The notes under the pieces: generated by a model
Seen by the model: the letters and a program-made list of their open reading frames with translations, nothing else
Told to the model about the DNA's origin: nothing
Database searches by the model: none
Translations under genes and position numbers: made by a program
From: Treponema_C sp050320395
GTDB lineage: Bacteria; Spirochaetota; Spirochaetia; Treponematales; Treponemataceae
DNA: 64,000 bases
Assembly: GCF_050320395.1 (NCBI RefSeq)
Contig: NZ_CP144459.1
Coordinates: 1,364,001 to 1,428,000 of the forward strand
Direction of reading: 5' to 3'
Shown: one piece after another, positions 36,454-45,018 of the stretch
Numbering within the stretch: the stretch's first letter is position 1
Layout of the letters: every line of letters starts with the position of its first letter

Positions 36454-37083
36454 ATGGACGTCCAATTACAAGAGTTGATCGACAAAATCAAAAAAGACGG
36501 AGTTGCTTCCGCAGAAGCGGCGGCAGCGGATATTATTGCACAAGCGGAAAAAAAGGCCGCGGCTCTTATTGCCGAAGCCGAAAATAAGGCTTCCGGCATT
36601 ATAAAAAATGCAAAAACCGAAACCGAACGGCTTGAAAAAGCGAGTATCGATGCGGTCAGTCAGGCAAGCCGCAACGTTTTGATTGCCTTCCGCGACGGCA
36701 TAAACGCTCAGCTTGACGCTTTTATAAAAACCGAAACCGAAAAAGCCTATTCGGCCGATATGCTGAAAACCTTAATTCCCGAAACCGTAAAAGCATGGGC
36801 GTCCCGAAGCGATTCGGACTCTATTTCGGTTCTTCTTTCGGAAAAAGACCGTAAAGCCTTGGAAAGCGGTTTTATGAGTGCCTTAAAAGAGCACATTGCC
36901 AAGGGACTTGAAATAAAAACGGATGCAAACCTGAGCTCAGGGTTCCGTATCGGTACCAAGGACGGCCGCGCATACTACGATTTTTCGGCTGAAGCCGTTG
37001 CAAATCTTTTTGCGGCCTATCTCAATACCCGCACCGCCGAAATCCTCAAAAACGCGGCGGCGAATACCGAAGGAAGCCGATAG
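36454..37083 (+). CDS. atpE: V-type ATPase subunit E
   Basis: A 209-aa peripheral-stalk subunit. Residues 5-100 form a long Ala/Lys/Glu coiled coil (AEAAAADIIAQAEKKAAALI), and the C-terminal globular part contains SGFRIGTKDGRAYYDFS, close to the GGFxxxxxDGxxxxDxS pattern of E subunits. It connects the catalytic head to the membrane sector. First gene of the operon; its stop shares a base with the next start (TAGTG). Confidence 0.9.
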   Translation: MDVQLQELIDKIKKDGVASAEAAAADIIAQAEKKAAALIAEAENKASGIIKNAKTETERLEKASIDAVSQASRNVLIAFRDGINAQLDAFIKTETEKAYSADMLKTLIPETVKAWASRSDSDSISVLLSEKDRKALESGFMSALKEHIAKGLEIKTDANLSSGFRIGTKDGRAYYDFSAEAVANLFAAYLNTRTAEILKNAAANTEGSR

Positions 37084-37625
37084 TGAGCAGCCGCTATTAT
37101 CTTGCGGCGCAGCTTCCGGCATTTTCGATTAACGCCGCTTCGGCTTTGCCGATTACGGAAGACTATTTTATGGATTTATGCTCGCGCTGTTTGGATGAAG
37201 GTTCCGTCAAAATAGTAAAAGAACTTTCGCTTGAACCGCCGCGGGAACAGGCTCCCACCGGCTCGGCCTTTGTCGATGCATGGTATGAGCGGGAACGTTC
37301 CCTTCGTTTTGCCCTTGCACAGGTGAGGGCTGCAAAACTTAAAAAGGAATTTCCCGTAAATACCCAAAGTCTTCCGGCCGACATTGTGCAAATCGCCCGT
37401 ACCGCATCGGGTATGGCAAGCCCCTTGGAAGCCGAAGAATTCTTAAACAACGAACGCGCTTCGGCTTTGGAAGCTTTGCGTCCGATAGACGGATTTTCCG
37501 TCGATTCGTTTTTTTATTACGCATTAAAGCTTAAACTTGCCCTGCGCATAAAGAAATTTAATACAGAGGCCGGAATGAATGCATACCGCGCCATTTACGA
37601 CAGAATACTTGGAGAAGCAACATGA
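37083..37625 (+). CDS. DUF2764 protein of the V-ATPase operon
   Basis: A 180-aa helical protein starting with GTG (SSRYYLAAQLPAFS). DUF2764 genes sit at this position, between E and A, in spirochaetal and chlamydial V-ATPase operons. No C or F subunit gene is present, so this protein may fill the central-connector (C-subunit) role. That is inference from position only. It overlaps atpA by 4 bases. Confidence 0.75.
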   Translation: MSSRYYLAAQLPAFSINAASALPITEDYFMDLCSRCLDEGSVKIVKELSLEPPREQAPTGSAFVDAWYERERSLRFALAQVRAAKLKKEFPVNTQSLPADIVQIARTASGMASPLEAEEFLNNERASALEALRPIDGFSVDSFFYYALKLKLALRIKKFNTEAGMNAYRAIYDRILGEAT

Positions 37626-39391
37626 CGGATACAAAAGGAAAGGTAATCGGCGTCAACGGCAACATGATAAGCGTGCAGTTTGACGGAATCGTAGCCCTGA
37701 ACGAAGTCGGCTATGTAAAGGTCGCAGGCAAAAGCCTTAAAAGCGAAGTTATCCGCATACGGGGCGATCAGGCTCAAATGCAGGTATTTGAAATGACCAA
37801 GGGCATTCAAACCGGAGACGAGGTAACGTTTACCGGCGATATGCTTTCGGTTGAATTGGGCCCGGGCCTTTTGGGTCAGGTATTCGACGGACTGCAAAAC
37901 CCGCTTCCCCAGCTTGCAGAGCAAGCCGGCTTCTTTTTGGAGCGCGGTATTTATTTGGACGCCCTTCCCGACGAAACTTTGTGGGATTTTACGCCGACGG
38001 TAAAAGCCGGAGCAACCGTGCGCAAGGGAGACCCCCTCGGTACGGTTCCCGAAGGCCCCTTTATGCATAAAATCATGGTGCCCTTTTATATGAACGACAC
38101 CTATACGGTAAAGTCGGTTATCAATGCAGGACAAAAGCGCTTAAAAGACGAAATCGCCGTTTTAACCGACAGCAAGGGAAAAGACCATTCCATCACAATG
38201 AGCTTTAACTGGCCGGTAAAGCGCGCTATCGACTGTTATGCGGAGCGCCTTAAGCCCGAACAAACCATGGTAACCAAAATCCGCCTTATCGACACCTTTT
38301 TCCCCGTTGCAAAGGGCGGAACCTATTGTATTCCCGGCCCCTTCGGTGCGGGTAAAACCGTTTTACAGCATACAACAAGCCGTAACGCCGACGTCGATAT
38401 CGTTATCGTCGCCGCTTGCGGCGAAAGAGCCGGTGAAGTTGTAGAAATCTTAAAAGAATTTCCCGAATTAACCGACCCGCGCACGGGACGCTCCCTTATG
38501 GAACGAACGATTATCATTTGCAATACTTCGTCCATGCCGGTTGCCGCGCGCGAAGCTTCCGTATACACGGGCGTTACGCTGGCCGAATACTACCGCCAAA
38601 TGGGCTTACATGTATTGCTTTTGGCCGACTCTACGAGCCGCTGGGCACAGGCTTTGCGCGAAATGTCCGGCCGCTTGGAAGAAATCCCGGGCGAAGAAGC
38701 CTTCCCCGCATACTTGGAATCCTATATCGCGGCCTTTTACGAGCGCGCAGGTATTGTCCGCCTTTCCGACGGTTCAACCGGTTCGGTAACCATCGGCGGT
38801 ACCGTTTCTCCTGCGGGCGGTAACTTTGAAGAGCCGGTAACGCAGGCTACGCTGAAGGTTGTCGGTTCTTTCCACGGCTTGTCCCGCGAACGCTCCGATG
38901 CGCGTAAATACCCGGCTATCAACCCCTTGGATTCGTGGTCGAAATATACAAGCGTTATCCGCGAAGACTGGGTAAACTTTGCCCGCCGCATGTTTAAGCG
39001 CGGTACCGATGTTGAAGCGATGATGAAGGTTGTCGGTGAAGAAGGTACGAGTTTGGCAGACTTTATCGAATACTTAAAGGCCGACTTTTTAGACGCCGTA
39101 TACTTCCAGCAAAACTCATTCGACGAAGTCGATTCTTCCGCCGAAGTTGAACGCCAAACCTACGTGTTTAAGCTTTTGCTGCGCGTTTTGGGTTCGGACT
39201 TTAACCTTCCCGGAAAAGACGAAGCGCGCTCTTTCTTTAACCGATTGCGCCAGCAGTTTATCGACTGGAACTATACGCTGTGGCAAAGCGCCGAATTCAA
39301 AGAAAAAGAAAAAGATATTGAATCCCTGTATGATTCGATGTCGGGAAAACTCGTTGCCGAAGCTCAGGCTTTGCTTAAGGACGGTGAATAA
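37622..39391 (+). CDS. atpA: V-type ATPase catalytic subunit A
   Basis: A 589-aa catalytic subunit. Walker A GPFGAGKT is at about residue 239, the non-homologous insertion lies before it (residues 110-190), Walker B is in LLLADSTSRWAQAL, and SGRLEEIPGEEAFPAYL is a family signature. It hydrolyses or makes ATP in the A3B3 head. It overlaps atpB by one base (TAATG). Confidence 0.95.
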   Translation: MTDTKGKVIGVNGNMISVQFDGIVALNEVGYVKVAGKSLKSEVIRIRGDQAQMQVFEMTKGIQTGDEVTFTGDMLSVELGPGLLGQVFDGLQNPLPQLAEQAGFFLERGIYLDALPDETLWDFTPTVKAGATVRKGDPLGTVPEGPFMHKIMVPFYMNDTYTVKSVINAGQKRLKDEIAVLTDSKGKDHSITMSFNWPVKRAIDCYAERLKPEQTMVTKIRLIDTFFPVAKGGTYCIPGPFGAGKTVLQHTTSRNADVDIVIVAACGERAGEVVEILKEFPELTDPRTGRSLMERTIIICNTSSMPVAAREASVYTGVTLAEYYRQMGLHVLLLADSTSRWAQALREMSGRLEEIPGEEAFPAYLESYIAAFYERAGIVRLSDGSTGSVTIGGTVSPAGGNFEEPVTQATLKVVGSFHGLSRERSDARKYPAINPLDSWSKYTSVIREDWVNFARRMFKRGTDVEAMMKVVGEEGTSLADFIEYLKADFLDAVYFQQNSFDEVDSSAEVERQTYVFKLLLRVLGSDFNLPGKDEARSFFNRLRQQFIDWNYTLWQSAEFKEKEKDIESLYDSMSGKLVAEAQALLKDGE

Positions 39392-40686
39392 TGAATAAGG
39401 TATACAGTAAAATAGAATCAATCAACGGAAGCGTTATCACTGTCCGTGCCGAAGGCGTAAAAAACGGAGAGCTTGCCGAAATCGAAACCTCGTTCGGTAC
39501 TTCGTTAGCCGAAGTAACACGCATTGCAGGCGATACCGTTTCTTTACAGGTTTTTGCAGGCGGACGCGGCGTTTCCACGGGAGACCAAATCCGCTTTTTG
39601 GGTCATGAAATGCAGGTAAGCTTTTCGGAAAACCTTTTGGGACGCATTTTCGACGGTTCCGGCGACCCGCGCGATAAGGGGCCGGCCCTTCATGAAAACC
39701 TCGTCGAAATCGGCGGTCCTTCGGTTAACCCCTCAAAGCGTATTATGGCGCGCCGCATGATCCGAACGGGTATTCCGATGATCGACGTATTCAACTCACT
39801 CGTCGTATCTCAAAAACTGCCGATTTTCAGTATATCGGGCGAACCCTACAACCAGCTTTTGGCGCGCATAGCTATGCAGGCCGAAGTAGACGTTATCGTT
39901 TTGGGCGGCATGGGCTTAAAGTATGACGATTACCTGTACTTTAAAAGCGAACTTGAAAACGGAGGCGCTTTAAGCCGTACCGTTATGTTCGTTCACACCG
40001 CCGCCGACCCCACCGTTGAATGTTTGAAGATTCCGGATATGTCGCTTGCCGTCGCCGAGCAGTTCGCCCTTCAGGGAAAGGACGTTCTCGTTTTGTTAAC
40101 CGACATGACGAACTTTGCCGACTCGATGAAAGAAATCGCCATCACTCAAGAACAGGTTCCGTCAAACCGCGGTTATCCGGGCGATTTGTACAGCCAGCTT
40201 GCCGCGCGCTACGAAAAAGCGGTTGACTTCGATTCGGCCGGTTCGGTTACGATTTTGGCGGTTACGACCATGCCCGGAGACGACGTTACCCACCCCGTTC
40301 CCGACAATACCGGCTACATTACCGAAGGCCAGTATTATTTAAAGGGCGGCCGTATCGAGCCCTTCGGAAGTTTGTCGCGCTTAAAGCAAAACGTCAACAA
40401 TAAAACCCGCGACGACCACCGCACCCTTATGGACAGTATGATCCGCCTGTATGCATCGTACAAAGACACCCTCGAAAAAAAATCGATGGGCTTTATGATG
40501 TCCGAATGGGACGAAAAGCTTTTAAAATACGGGGCTATGTTCGAAAAAGAAATGATGGACTTGTCCATCAACGTTCCGCTTGAAAGCGCCCTCGATATGG
40601 GCTGGAAGATTCTCGCCTCCTGCTTTAAGAGCGAAGAAACGGGTATAAAGTCCGAATTGATTGCAAAATACTGGCGCGAGGCGTAA
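39391..40686 (+). CDS. atpB: V-type ATPase subunit B
   Basis: A 431-aa non-catalytic nucleotide-binding subunit. It lacks a Walker A lysine motif (GEPYNQLLARIA stands in its place), as expected for B. LTDMTNFADSMKEIA and PSNRGYPGDLYSQLAARYEKA are B-subunit signatures. Part of the A3B3 head. Confidence 0.95.
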   Translation: MNKVYSKIESINGSVITVRAEGVKNGELAEIETSFGTSLAEVTRIAGDTVSLQVFAGGRGVSTGDQIRFLGHEMQVSFSENLLGRIFDGSGDPRDKGPALHENLVEIGGPSVNPSKRIMARRMIRTGIPMIDVFNSLVVSQKLPIFSISGEPYNQLLARIAMQAEVDVIVLGGMGLKYDDYLYFKSELENGGALSRTVMFVHTAADPTVECLKIPDMSLAVAEQFALQGKDVLVLLTDMTNFADSMKEIAITQEQVPSNRGYPGDLYSQLAARYEKAVDFDSAGSVTILAVTTMPGDDVTHPVPDNTGYITEGQYYLKGGRIEPFGSLSRLKQNVNNKTRDDHRTLMDSMIRLYASYKDTLEKKSMGFMMSEWDEKLLKYGAMFEKEMMDLSINVPLESALDMGWKILASCFKSEETGIKSELIAKYWREA

Positions 40687-40689
40687 ATA

Positions 40690-41331
40690 ATGGCTGCAAT
40701 TAAGCTGACTAAAAACGAATTAAAGGCTCAAAAAGATGCGCTGAAAATGTATCAGCGCTATCTTCCGACCCTGACTTTAAAAAAACAGCAGCTTCAAACC
40801 GAAATCCGTACCATAGATGCGCGTGCTAAAGAAGTGCGCAGCAAGCGTAAAGCACTGGATGCGGAATTTGAAGCCTGGATAGCCGTCTTCGGCGAAAGCG
40901 AAGTTTTTAAAAAGGATACGGTAACCGTCCGCAATATCCGAAAATCGACGGGCAATATTGCCGGTGTCGTTATTCCGATCTACGAGGGTGCGGATTTTTC
41001 ACGCGGCGATTACGATTTATATGCCGAGCCTTTGTGGATAGACCTTGCTTCCCTTAAAATGGAACAGGCTTTATCCTTGGATTTGGAAGCCGACGTGTTG
41101 GAAGAACAGGTTCGCCTTTTAACCCGCGAACTGCGGACAACAACCCAGCGCGTCAACCTTTTTGAAAAGGTAAAGATTCCCGAAACAAAGGCGAATATTA
41201 AGGCTATTACCGTTTATTTGGGCGACCAGCAGGTTGCCGCCGTTGTGCGCGGTAAAATTTCCAAAAAGAATTTGGAAATTGCCGCCGAAAAAGAAAAGGC
41301 GGCGCGCGCTGCTAAGGGAGATGCACAATGA
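40690..41331 (+). CDS. atpD: V-type ATPase subunit D
   Basis: A 213-aa central-stalk subunit made of two long helices: LTKNELKAQKDALKMYQRYLP at the start and LLTRELRTTTQRVNLFEKVKIP in the C-terminal half, the family signature. It is the rotor shaft, equivalent to gamma in F-ATPases. It overlaps atpI by 4 bases. Confidence 0.9.
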   Translation: MAAIKLTKNELKAQKDALKMYQRYLPTLTLKKQQLQTEIRTIDARAKEVRSKRKALDAEFEAWIAVFGESEVFKKDTVTVRNIRKSTGNIAGVVIPIYEGADFSRGDYDLYAEPLWIDLASLKMEQALSLDLEADVLEEQVRLLTRELRTTTQRVNLFEKVKIPETKANIKAITVYLGDQQVAAVVRGKISKKNLEIAAEKEKAARAAKGDAQ

Positions 41332-43241
41332 TTGTACCTATGAAAAAAATATCCCTGGTAGTCCTCGATGCGGAACGTAAAAAAGCTTTACAAAAACTGC
41401 GCAAATTGGGCCTTGTACATATTGAAGAAGTGGAGGGCAGAGGAGAAACCTTTAACGAGTATAAAAATAATTTTGAAAAACTGCAAAATGCCTACGCGCT
41501 CGTATCCGAAATAAAGCGCAAAGACTTAAAAAATGCCCAAAAGCCGCTTTCTTTTGAAGAAGCTTCCGCAAAGGCGGCCGAAATTACCGCCCGGAGTGCC
41601 GAACTAAAGGACATGGAAGATAAGATTCTTTCAGCCCGTACCGAACTTGAACGCCTTGAACTTTGGGGCGGTGTCGATACCGATGACTTGGCCTTTTTGC
41701 AGGAAAAAAATATTGCCCTTTCCTTGTATGAAATTGCGGCCGATAAGTATGCTCTTTTAGGCGAAGAAGTTAAAACAATCTTTGTAAACCGCGACAAAAA
41801 TACGGTACGCTTTTTATTGATTGAAAAAGACGGAAATGCGGCCGAAAACGTTTCGGATAAGGCATCCCTTCCGCCCGAAGCATACGCGGTACCCCTTCCT
41901 CCCGTTTCGACAAAAAAACTTGCCGAAGAAATCGAAAATTTAAGGACCGAAAAAAAGCAAAAAGCCGAAAAAATCGCTTCGGCTGCGGTGTATACCCAAG
42001 CGCTTAAAAATGCGGCCGCTATGGCGGAAAAAGCCCTTGAGTTTGAAAACCTCAATTCGGGTATGGGACGCGATGAAGAAGGCGAGTACGCTTTAGCCTG
42101 GCTTACCGGCTATATTCCCGCATCCGACCTTGCAAAACTGCAAGCCGCCGCTCAAAAAGAGCAGTGGGCGCTTGTTGCCGCCGACCCTGCAGAAGAAGAT
42201 GCGGTTCCGACAAAGCTTAAAAACAATAAACTGGTCAGCCTCATCTATCCCTTATCGGATTTTTTGGATGTGGTTCCCGGTTACCGCGAATACGATATAT
42301 CCGGCTGGTTTTTATTGTTTTTTGCCGTGTTTTTCGGCATGATTTTCGGCGATGCGGGCTACGGCTTTTTGATGGTAGTGCTTTCGCTTGTGATGACCTT
42401 CATCGGTTTGGCAAAGGGCAAAAAACCGAAGAGCGAAGCGGGACTCCTGTTTATATTGGGGGCGTCGACCCTTGTGTGGGGAACGCTTACCTGCAGCTGG
42501 TTCGGTATTCCGCACGACAAACTGCCTCGGGCTCTGGTGTCTCTTGCATTTGAACCCTTTTCGAGCGCCTATGCAGCCCAATCCGAAGCGAATAACCGCC
42601 GGGTTGTACAAAACCTGCAAATCTTTTGCTTCAGCCTCGCCCTTTTTCATTTGAGCGTTGCCCATATTAAAAGTATTGTGCGCAATATACGTTCTCTCAA
42701 GTTTTTGGGAGATTTCGGCGCCCTCTTGATGCTCTGGGGTATGTTCTACGTTGTATTGAATATGGTTGTCGATAATGAGCGTTTCCCCTTTGATGCGCCC
42801 CTTCCTATAGCCGCTCTTTCGGGCTACCCGATATTGTATCCGGTTGCGCTCTTGGTAGGAGTAGGCTTTGCCTTAAGCTTTGTATTTTCAAGCTATGAGG
42901 GAAGCATAAAGGATTCGATTTTAAGCAGTCTGCAAAACCTGATTTCGGTACTGCTCGGCGTTGTAAACGTGTTTTCGGACATTGTGTCGTACATACGTTT
43001 GTGGGCGGTCGGTTTGGCGGGAGCTGCCATTTCGTCAACCGTCAATACGATGGCGGGTCCCATGCTCGGCGGCTTTATTATCTTTGCCGGTATTTTATTG
43101 TTGGTGTTCGGTCACGGCTTAAACCTGATTTTGAACGTTCTTTCGGTTATCGTTCACGGCGTACGTTTGAATACCTTGGAGTTTTCAAACCACTTGGGAA
43201 TGGTTTGGGCGGGATTTAAATACAAGCCCTTTAAAGAATAG
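41328..43241 (+). CDS. atpI: V-type ATPase membrane subunit I (a-type)
   Basis: A 637-aa stator subunit. The N-terminal ~330 residues are cytoplasmic, with long coiled coils (about 80-110 and 190-240). The C-terminal half has about seven helices with FFGMIFGDAGYGF and the ion-pathway Arg in SDIVSYIRLWAVGLAGAAIS. It forms the half-channels against the K ring. The next gene, K, starts 215 bases later, after a run of hairpins. Confidence 0.9.
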   Translation: MIVPMKKISLVVLDAERKKALQKLRKLGLVHIEEVEGRGETFNEYKNNFEKLQNAYALVSEIKRKDLKNAQKPLSFEEASAKAAEITARSAELKDMEDKILSARTELERLELWGGVDTDDLAFLQEKNIALSLYEIAADKYALLGEEVKTIFVNRDKNTVRFLLIEKDGNAAENVSDKASLPPEAYAVPLPPVSTKKLAEEIENLRTEKKQKAEKIASAAVYTQALKNAAAMAEKALEFENLNSGMGRDEEGEYALAWLTGYIPASDLAKLQAAAQKEQWALVAADPAEEDAVPTKLKNNKLVSLIYPLSDFLDVVPGYREYDISGWFLLFFAVFFGMIFGDAGYGFLMVVLSLVMTFIGLAKGKKPKSEAGLLFILGASTLVWGTLTCSWFGIPHDKLPRALVSLAFEPFSSAYAAQSEANNRRVVQNLQIFCFSLALFHLSVAHIKSIVRNIRSLKFLGDFGALLMLWGMFYVVLNMVVDNERFPFDAPLPIAALSGYPILYPVALLVGVGFALSFVFSSYEGSIKDSILSSLQNLISVLLGVVNVFSDIVSYIRLWAVGLAGAAISSTVNTMAGPMLGGFIIFAGILLLVFGHGLNLILNVLSVIVHGVRLNTLEFSNHLGMVWAGFKYKPFKE

Positions 43242-43260
43242 GTTACGGCGGTTGTGTGCC

Positions 43261-43290
43261 GCTTTTTCGGCTGAAGCGAAAAAGCTTTTA
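43261..43290 (+). terminator. Hairpin 0: terminator-like, after atpI
   Basis: GCTTTTTCG (43261-43269) and CGAAAAAGC (43277-43285) form a perfect 9-bp stem with a 7-nt loop, followed by TTTTAT. It lies 20 bases after the atpI stop and could end or slow transcription before atpK. Confidence 0.6.
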
Positions 43291-43300
43291 TAAGGAGAGT

Positions 43301-43444
43301 TAGATAAAAACCGTACAAATAGCACGGTTTTTATCTACCCAAGTTTGCGTTTTGCAAACTTGTATATTATATGCACGTTCTCACTTTGTTGCGAACGTGC
43401 GTAAAAAGTCAATCGAAAGTTGAAACTTTCTTCTTGACTTTTTA
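43301..43444. repeat. Run of four further hairpins between atpI and atpK
   Basis: Four perfect inverted repeats follow one another. 43301-43337: 14-bp arms TAGATAAAAACCGT, 9-nt loop. 43340-43362: 9-bp arms CAAGTTTGC, 5-nt loop. 43373-43400: 8-bp arms GCACGTTC, 12-nt loop. 43402-43444: 11-bp outer arms TAAAAAGTCAA with an inner GAAAGT/ACTTTC stem and TGAA loop. An unused AAGGAGAG lies just before them (43292-43299), as if the block had been inserted between a ribosome site and the atpK start. The real atpK Shine-Dalgarno GGGAG follows the last hairpin. Confidence 0.85.
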
Positions 43445-43456
43445 TGGGAGATATTT

Positions 43457-43885
43457 ATGATCGGATTGTTCGGAGCAGCATGTGTTCTCGGTATTGCAGC
43501 AACGGGTTCTGCAATCGGTATCGGTATTGCCGGCCAGGCGGCAATCGGTGCGTGGAAACGGTGTTATGTAAATAATAAACCGGCCCCCTTTATTTTGGTA
43601 GCCTTTGCAGGCGCTCCGCTTACGCAAACCATTTACGGTCTTTTGCTTATGCAGTCGATGATTAAGGCAGCCGATGTAAAAGACGGTATGTTCCTTTTGG
43701 CCCTCGGTTTATTTTCGGGTCTTGCAATGGCCGCATCCGCGGTATTCCAGGGTAAGGCCGGAGCTGCCGGTTCCGATGCTTTGGGAGAAACGGGCAAGGG
43801 TTTTGTTCAGTATCTTACCGTCGTCGGGTTGGCTGAAAGTGTTGCCTTGTTCGCAATGGTTTTCTCTTTTATCGTATTGGCATAA
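43457..43885 (+). CDS. atpK: V-type ATPase proteolipid subunit K (c ring)
   Basis: A 142-aa proteolipid with four helices (two hairpins). The ion-binding Glu127 lies in GLAESVALF. Thr56-Gln57 (GAPLTQTIYG) and Gln98 (FQGKAG) stand where the sodium ligands Thr64, Gln65 and Gln110 are in the E. hirae K ring, so sodium coupling is plausible. The first hairpin has no carboxylate, as in typical V-type K. The gene follows the hairpin run and starts after GGGAGATATTT. Confidence 0.9.
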   Translation: MIGLFGAACVLGIAATGSAIGIGIAGQAAIGAWKRCYVNNKPAPFILVAFAGAPLTQTIYGLLLMQSMIKAADVKDGMFLLALGLFSGLAMAASAVFQGKAGAAGSDALGETGKGFVQYLTVVGLAESVALFAMVFSFIVLA

Positions 43886-43896
43886 GACAACCCGTA

Positions 43897-45018
43897 ATGA
43901 ATATGACGGAAACCCGTGCCGTATGCATAGGCGGTACGGGCCGGACAGCCGAACTTACACTGGGCGGCTCTTCTCCGGTTTTGATACAAACTATGTGGAA
44001 AGAGGGCATTCTTCCGGTTTTAGCCGACGAGCGTGCCCTTTTTTCGCTTTTGGATAAGGTAGAAATTCTTCGCGGCTTGGGCTGCCGTCTTTTACGCTTT
44101 GCCGTTCCCGATATGCAAAGCGCAGAAGCCCTCTGCCTCATTGCCGAACACTGCACTATGCCCCTTGTCGCCGACATACACTTTGACTGGAATCTTGCCC
44201 TGCGCTGTCTTGAAGGTAATGTGGCAAAAATCCGCATTAATCCGGGCAATATCGGCAATAAAGAGCGGGTAAAAGCCGTTGTCGACGCATGCCGCGAAAA
44301 GGGCAGGGCAATCAGAATCGGCGTTAATGCCGGAAGTTTCCCGGCCGATATTGCAAAACGGGTCGAAGCAAAAGAGATTTCCCGTGCCGAAGGTCTTGCT
44401 TTAACCGCCGTTCGCGAAGCCGAAGTTTTTGAAGAACTCGGTTTTGAAAATTATCTTGTGTCGGTAAAAGCTTCCGATGTAAAAGAAACCGTAGAAGCAA
44501 ACGAAGCCTTTGTAAAAAAATGTCCTCATGTACCGCTTCATGTCGGCGTTACCGAAGCGGGCCCCCTTATAGGCGGTATTGTAAAAAGTACAATGGCCTT
44601 TTCCCATCTTTTAAAACAGGGAATCGGGGCGACAATCCGTGTAAGCCTTTCCGCCTCTCCTGAAGACGAGGTTATAGCCGCCCGCGAAATACTGAGTGCC
44701 TGCGGCCTGTACAAAGGGGGCATAAAAATAGTCTCCTGTCCGCGCTGCGGAAGAAACGGCTTCGACGTGCACGGTTTTATAAACCGCTGGGAGCATAAGC
44801 TTTTATCGATGGATAAGGATATAACGGTTGCCGTTATGGGCTGTATCGTAAACGGACGCGGGGAGGGAAAACACGCGGACATCGGCATTACCGGAGCGGG
44901 AGACTCGGTCGTTATATTTAAAAAGGGGAAAACCGTACGGACTATACGGCATAAAGACCTCAATGTTCTCAATAAAAATGCCGATATTGCCTTTAGTGAG
45001 GAATTGGAATCTTTGTGA
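43897..45018 (+). CDS. ispG: 4-hydroxy-3-methylbut-2-enyl diphosphate synthase
   Basis: A 373-aa IspG (GcpE). The TIM-barrel part has LVADIHFDWNLALRC and KIRINPGNIGNKE. The C-terminal 4Fe-4S domain has SCPRCGRNGFDV and AVMGCIVNGRGEGKHADIGI, giving the three cysteine ligands. It catalyses the reductive ring-opening step of the MEP isoprenoid pathway, which supplies the polyprenyl carrier needed for glycan synthesis. It overlaps the next gene by 4 bases (GTGA). Confidence 0.95.
   Translation: MNMTETRAVCIGGTGRTAELTLGGSSPVLIQTMWKEGILPVLADERALFSLLDKVEILRGLGCRLLRFAVPDMQSAEALCLIAEHCTMPLVADIHFDWNLALRCLEGNVAKIRINPGNIGNKERVKAVVDACREKGRAIRIGVNAGSFPADIAKRVEAKEISRAEGLALTAVREAEVFEELGFENYLVSVKASDVKETVEANEAFVKKCPHVPLHVGVTEAGPLIGGIVKSTMAFSHLLKQGIGATIRVSLSASPEDEVIAAREILSACGLYKGGIKIVSCPRCGRNGFDVHGFINRWEHKLLSMDKDITVAVMGCIVNGRGEGKHADIGITGAGDSVVIFKKGKTVRTIRHKDLNVLNKNADIAFSEELESL

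Noticed and set aside
41492..42055. 187-codon minus-strand frame opposite atpI
   Set aside because: Ser/Ala/Phe-rich shadow of the atpI coiled-coil region.
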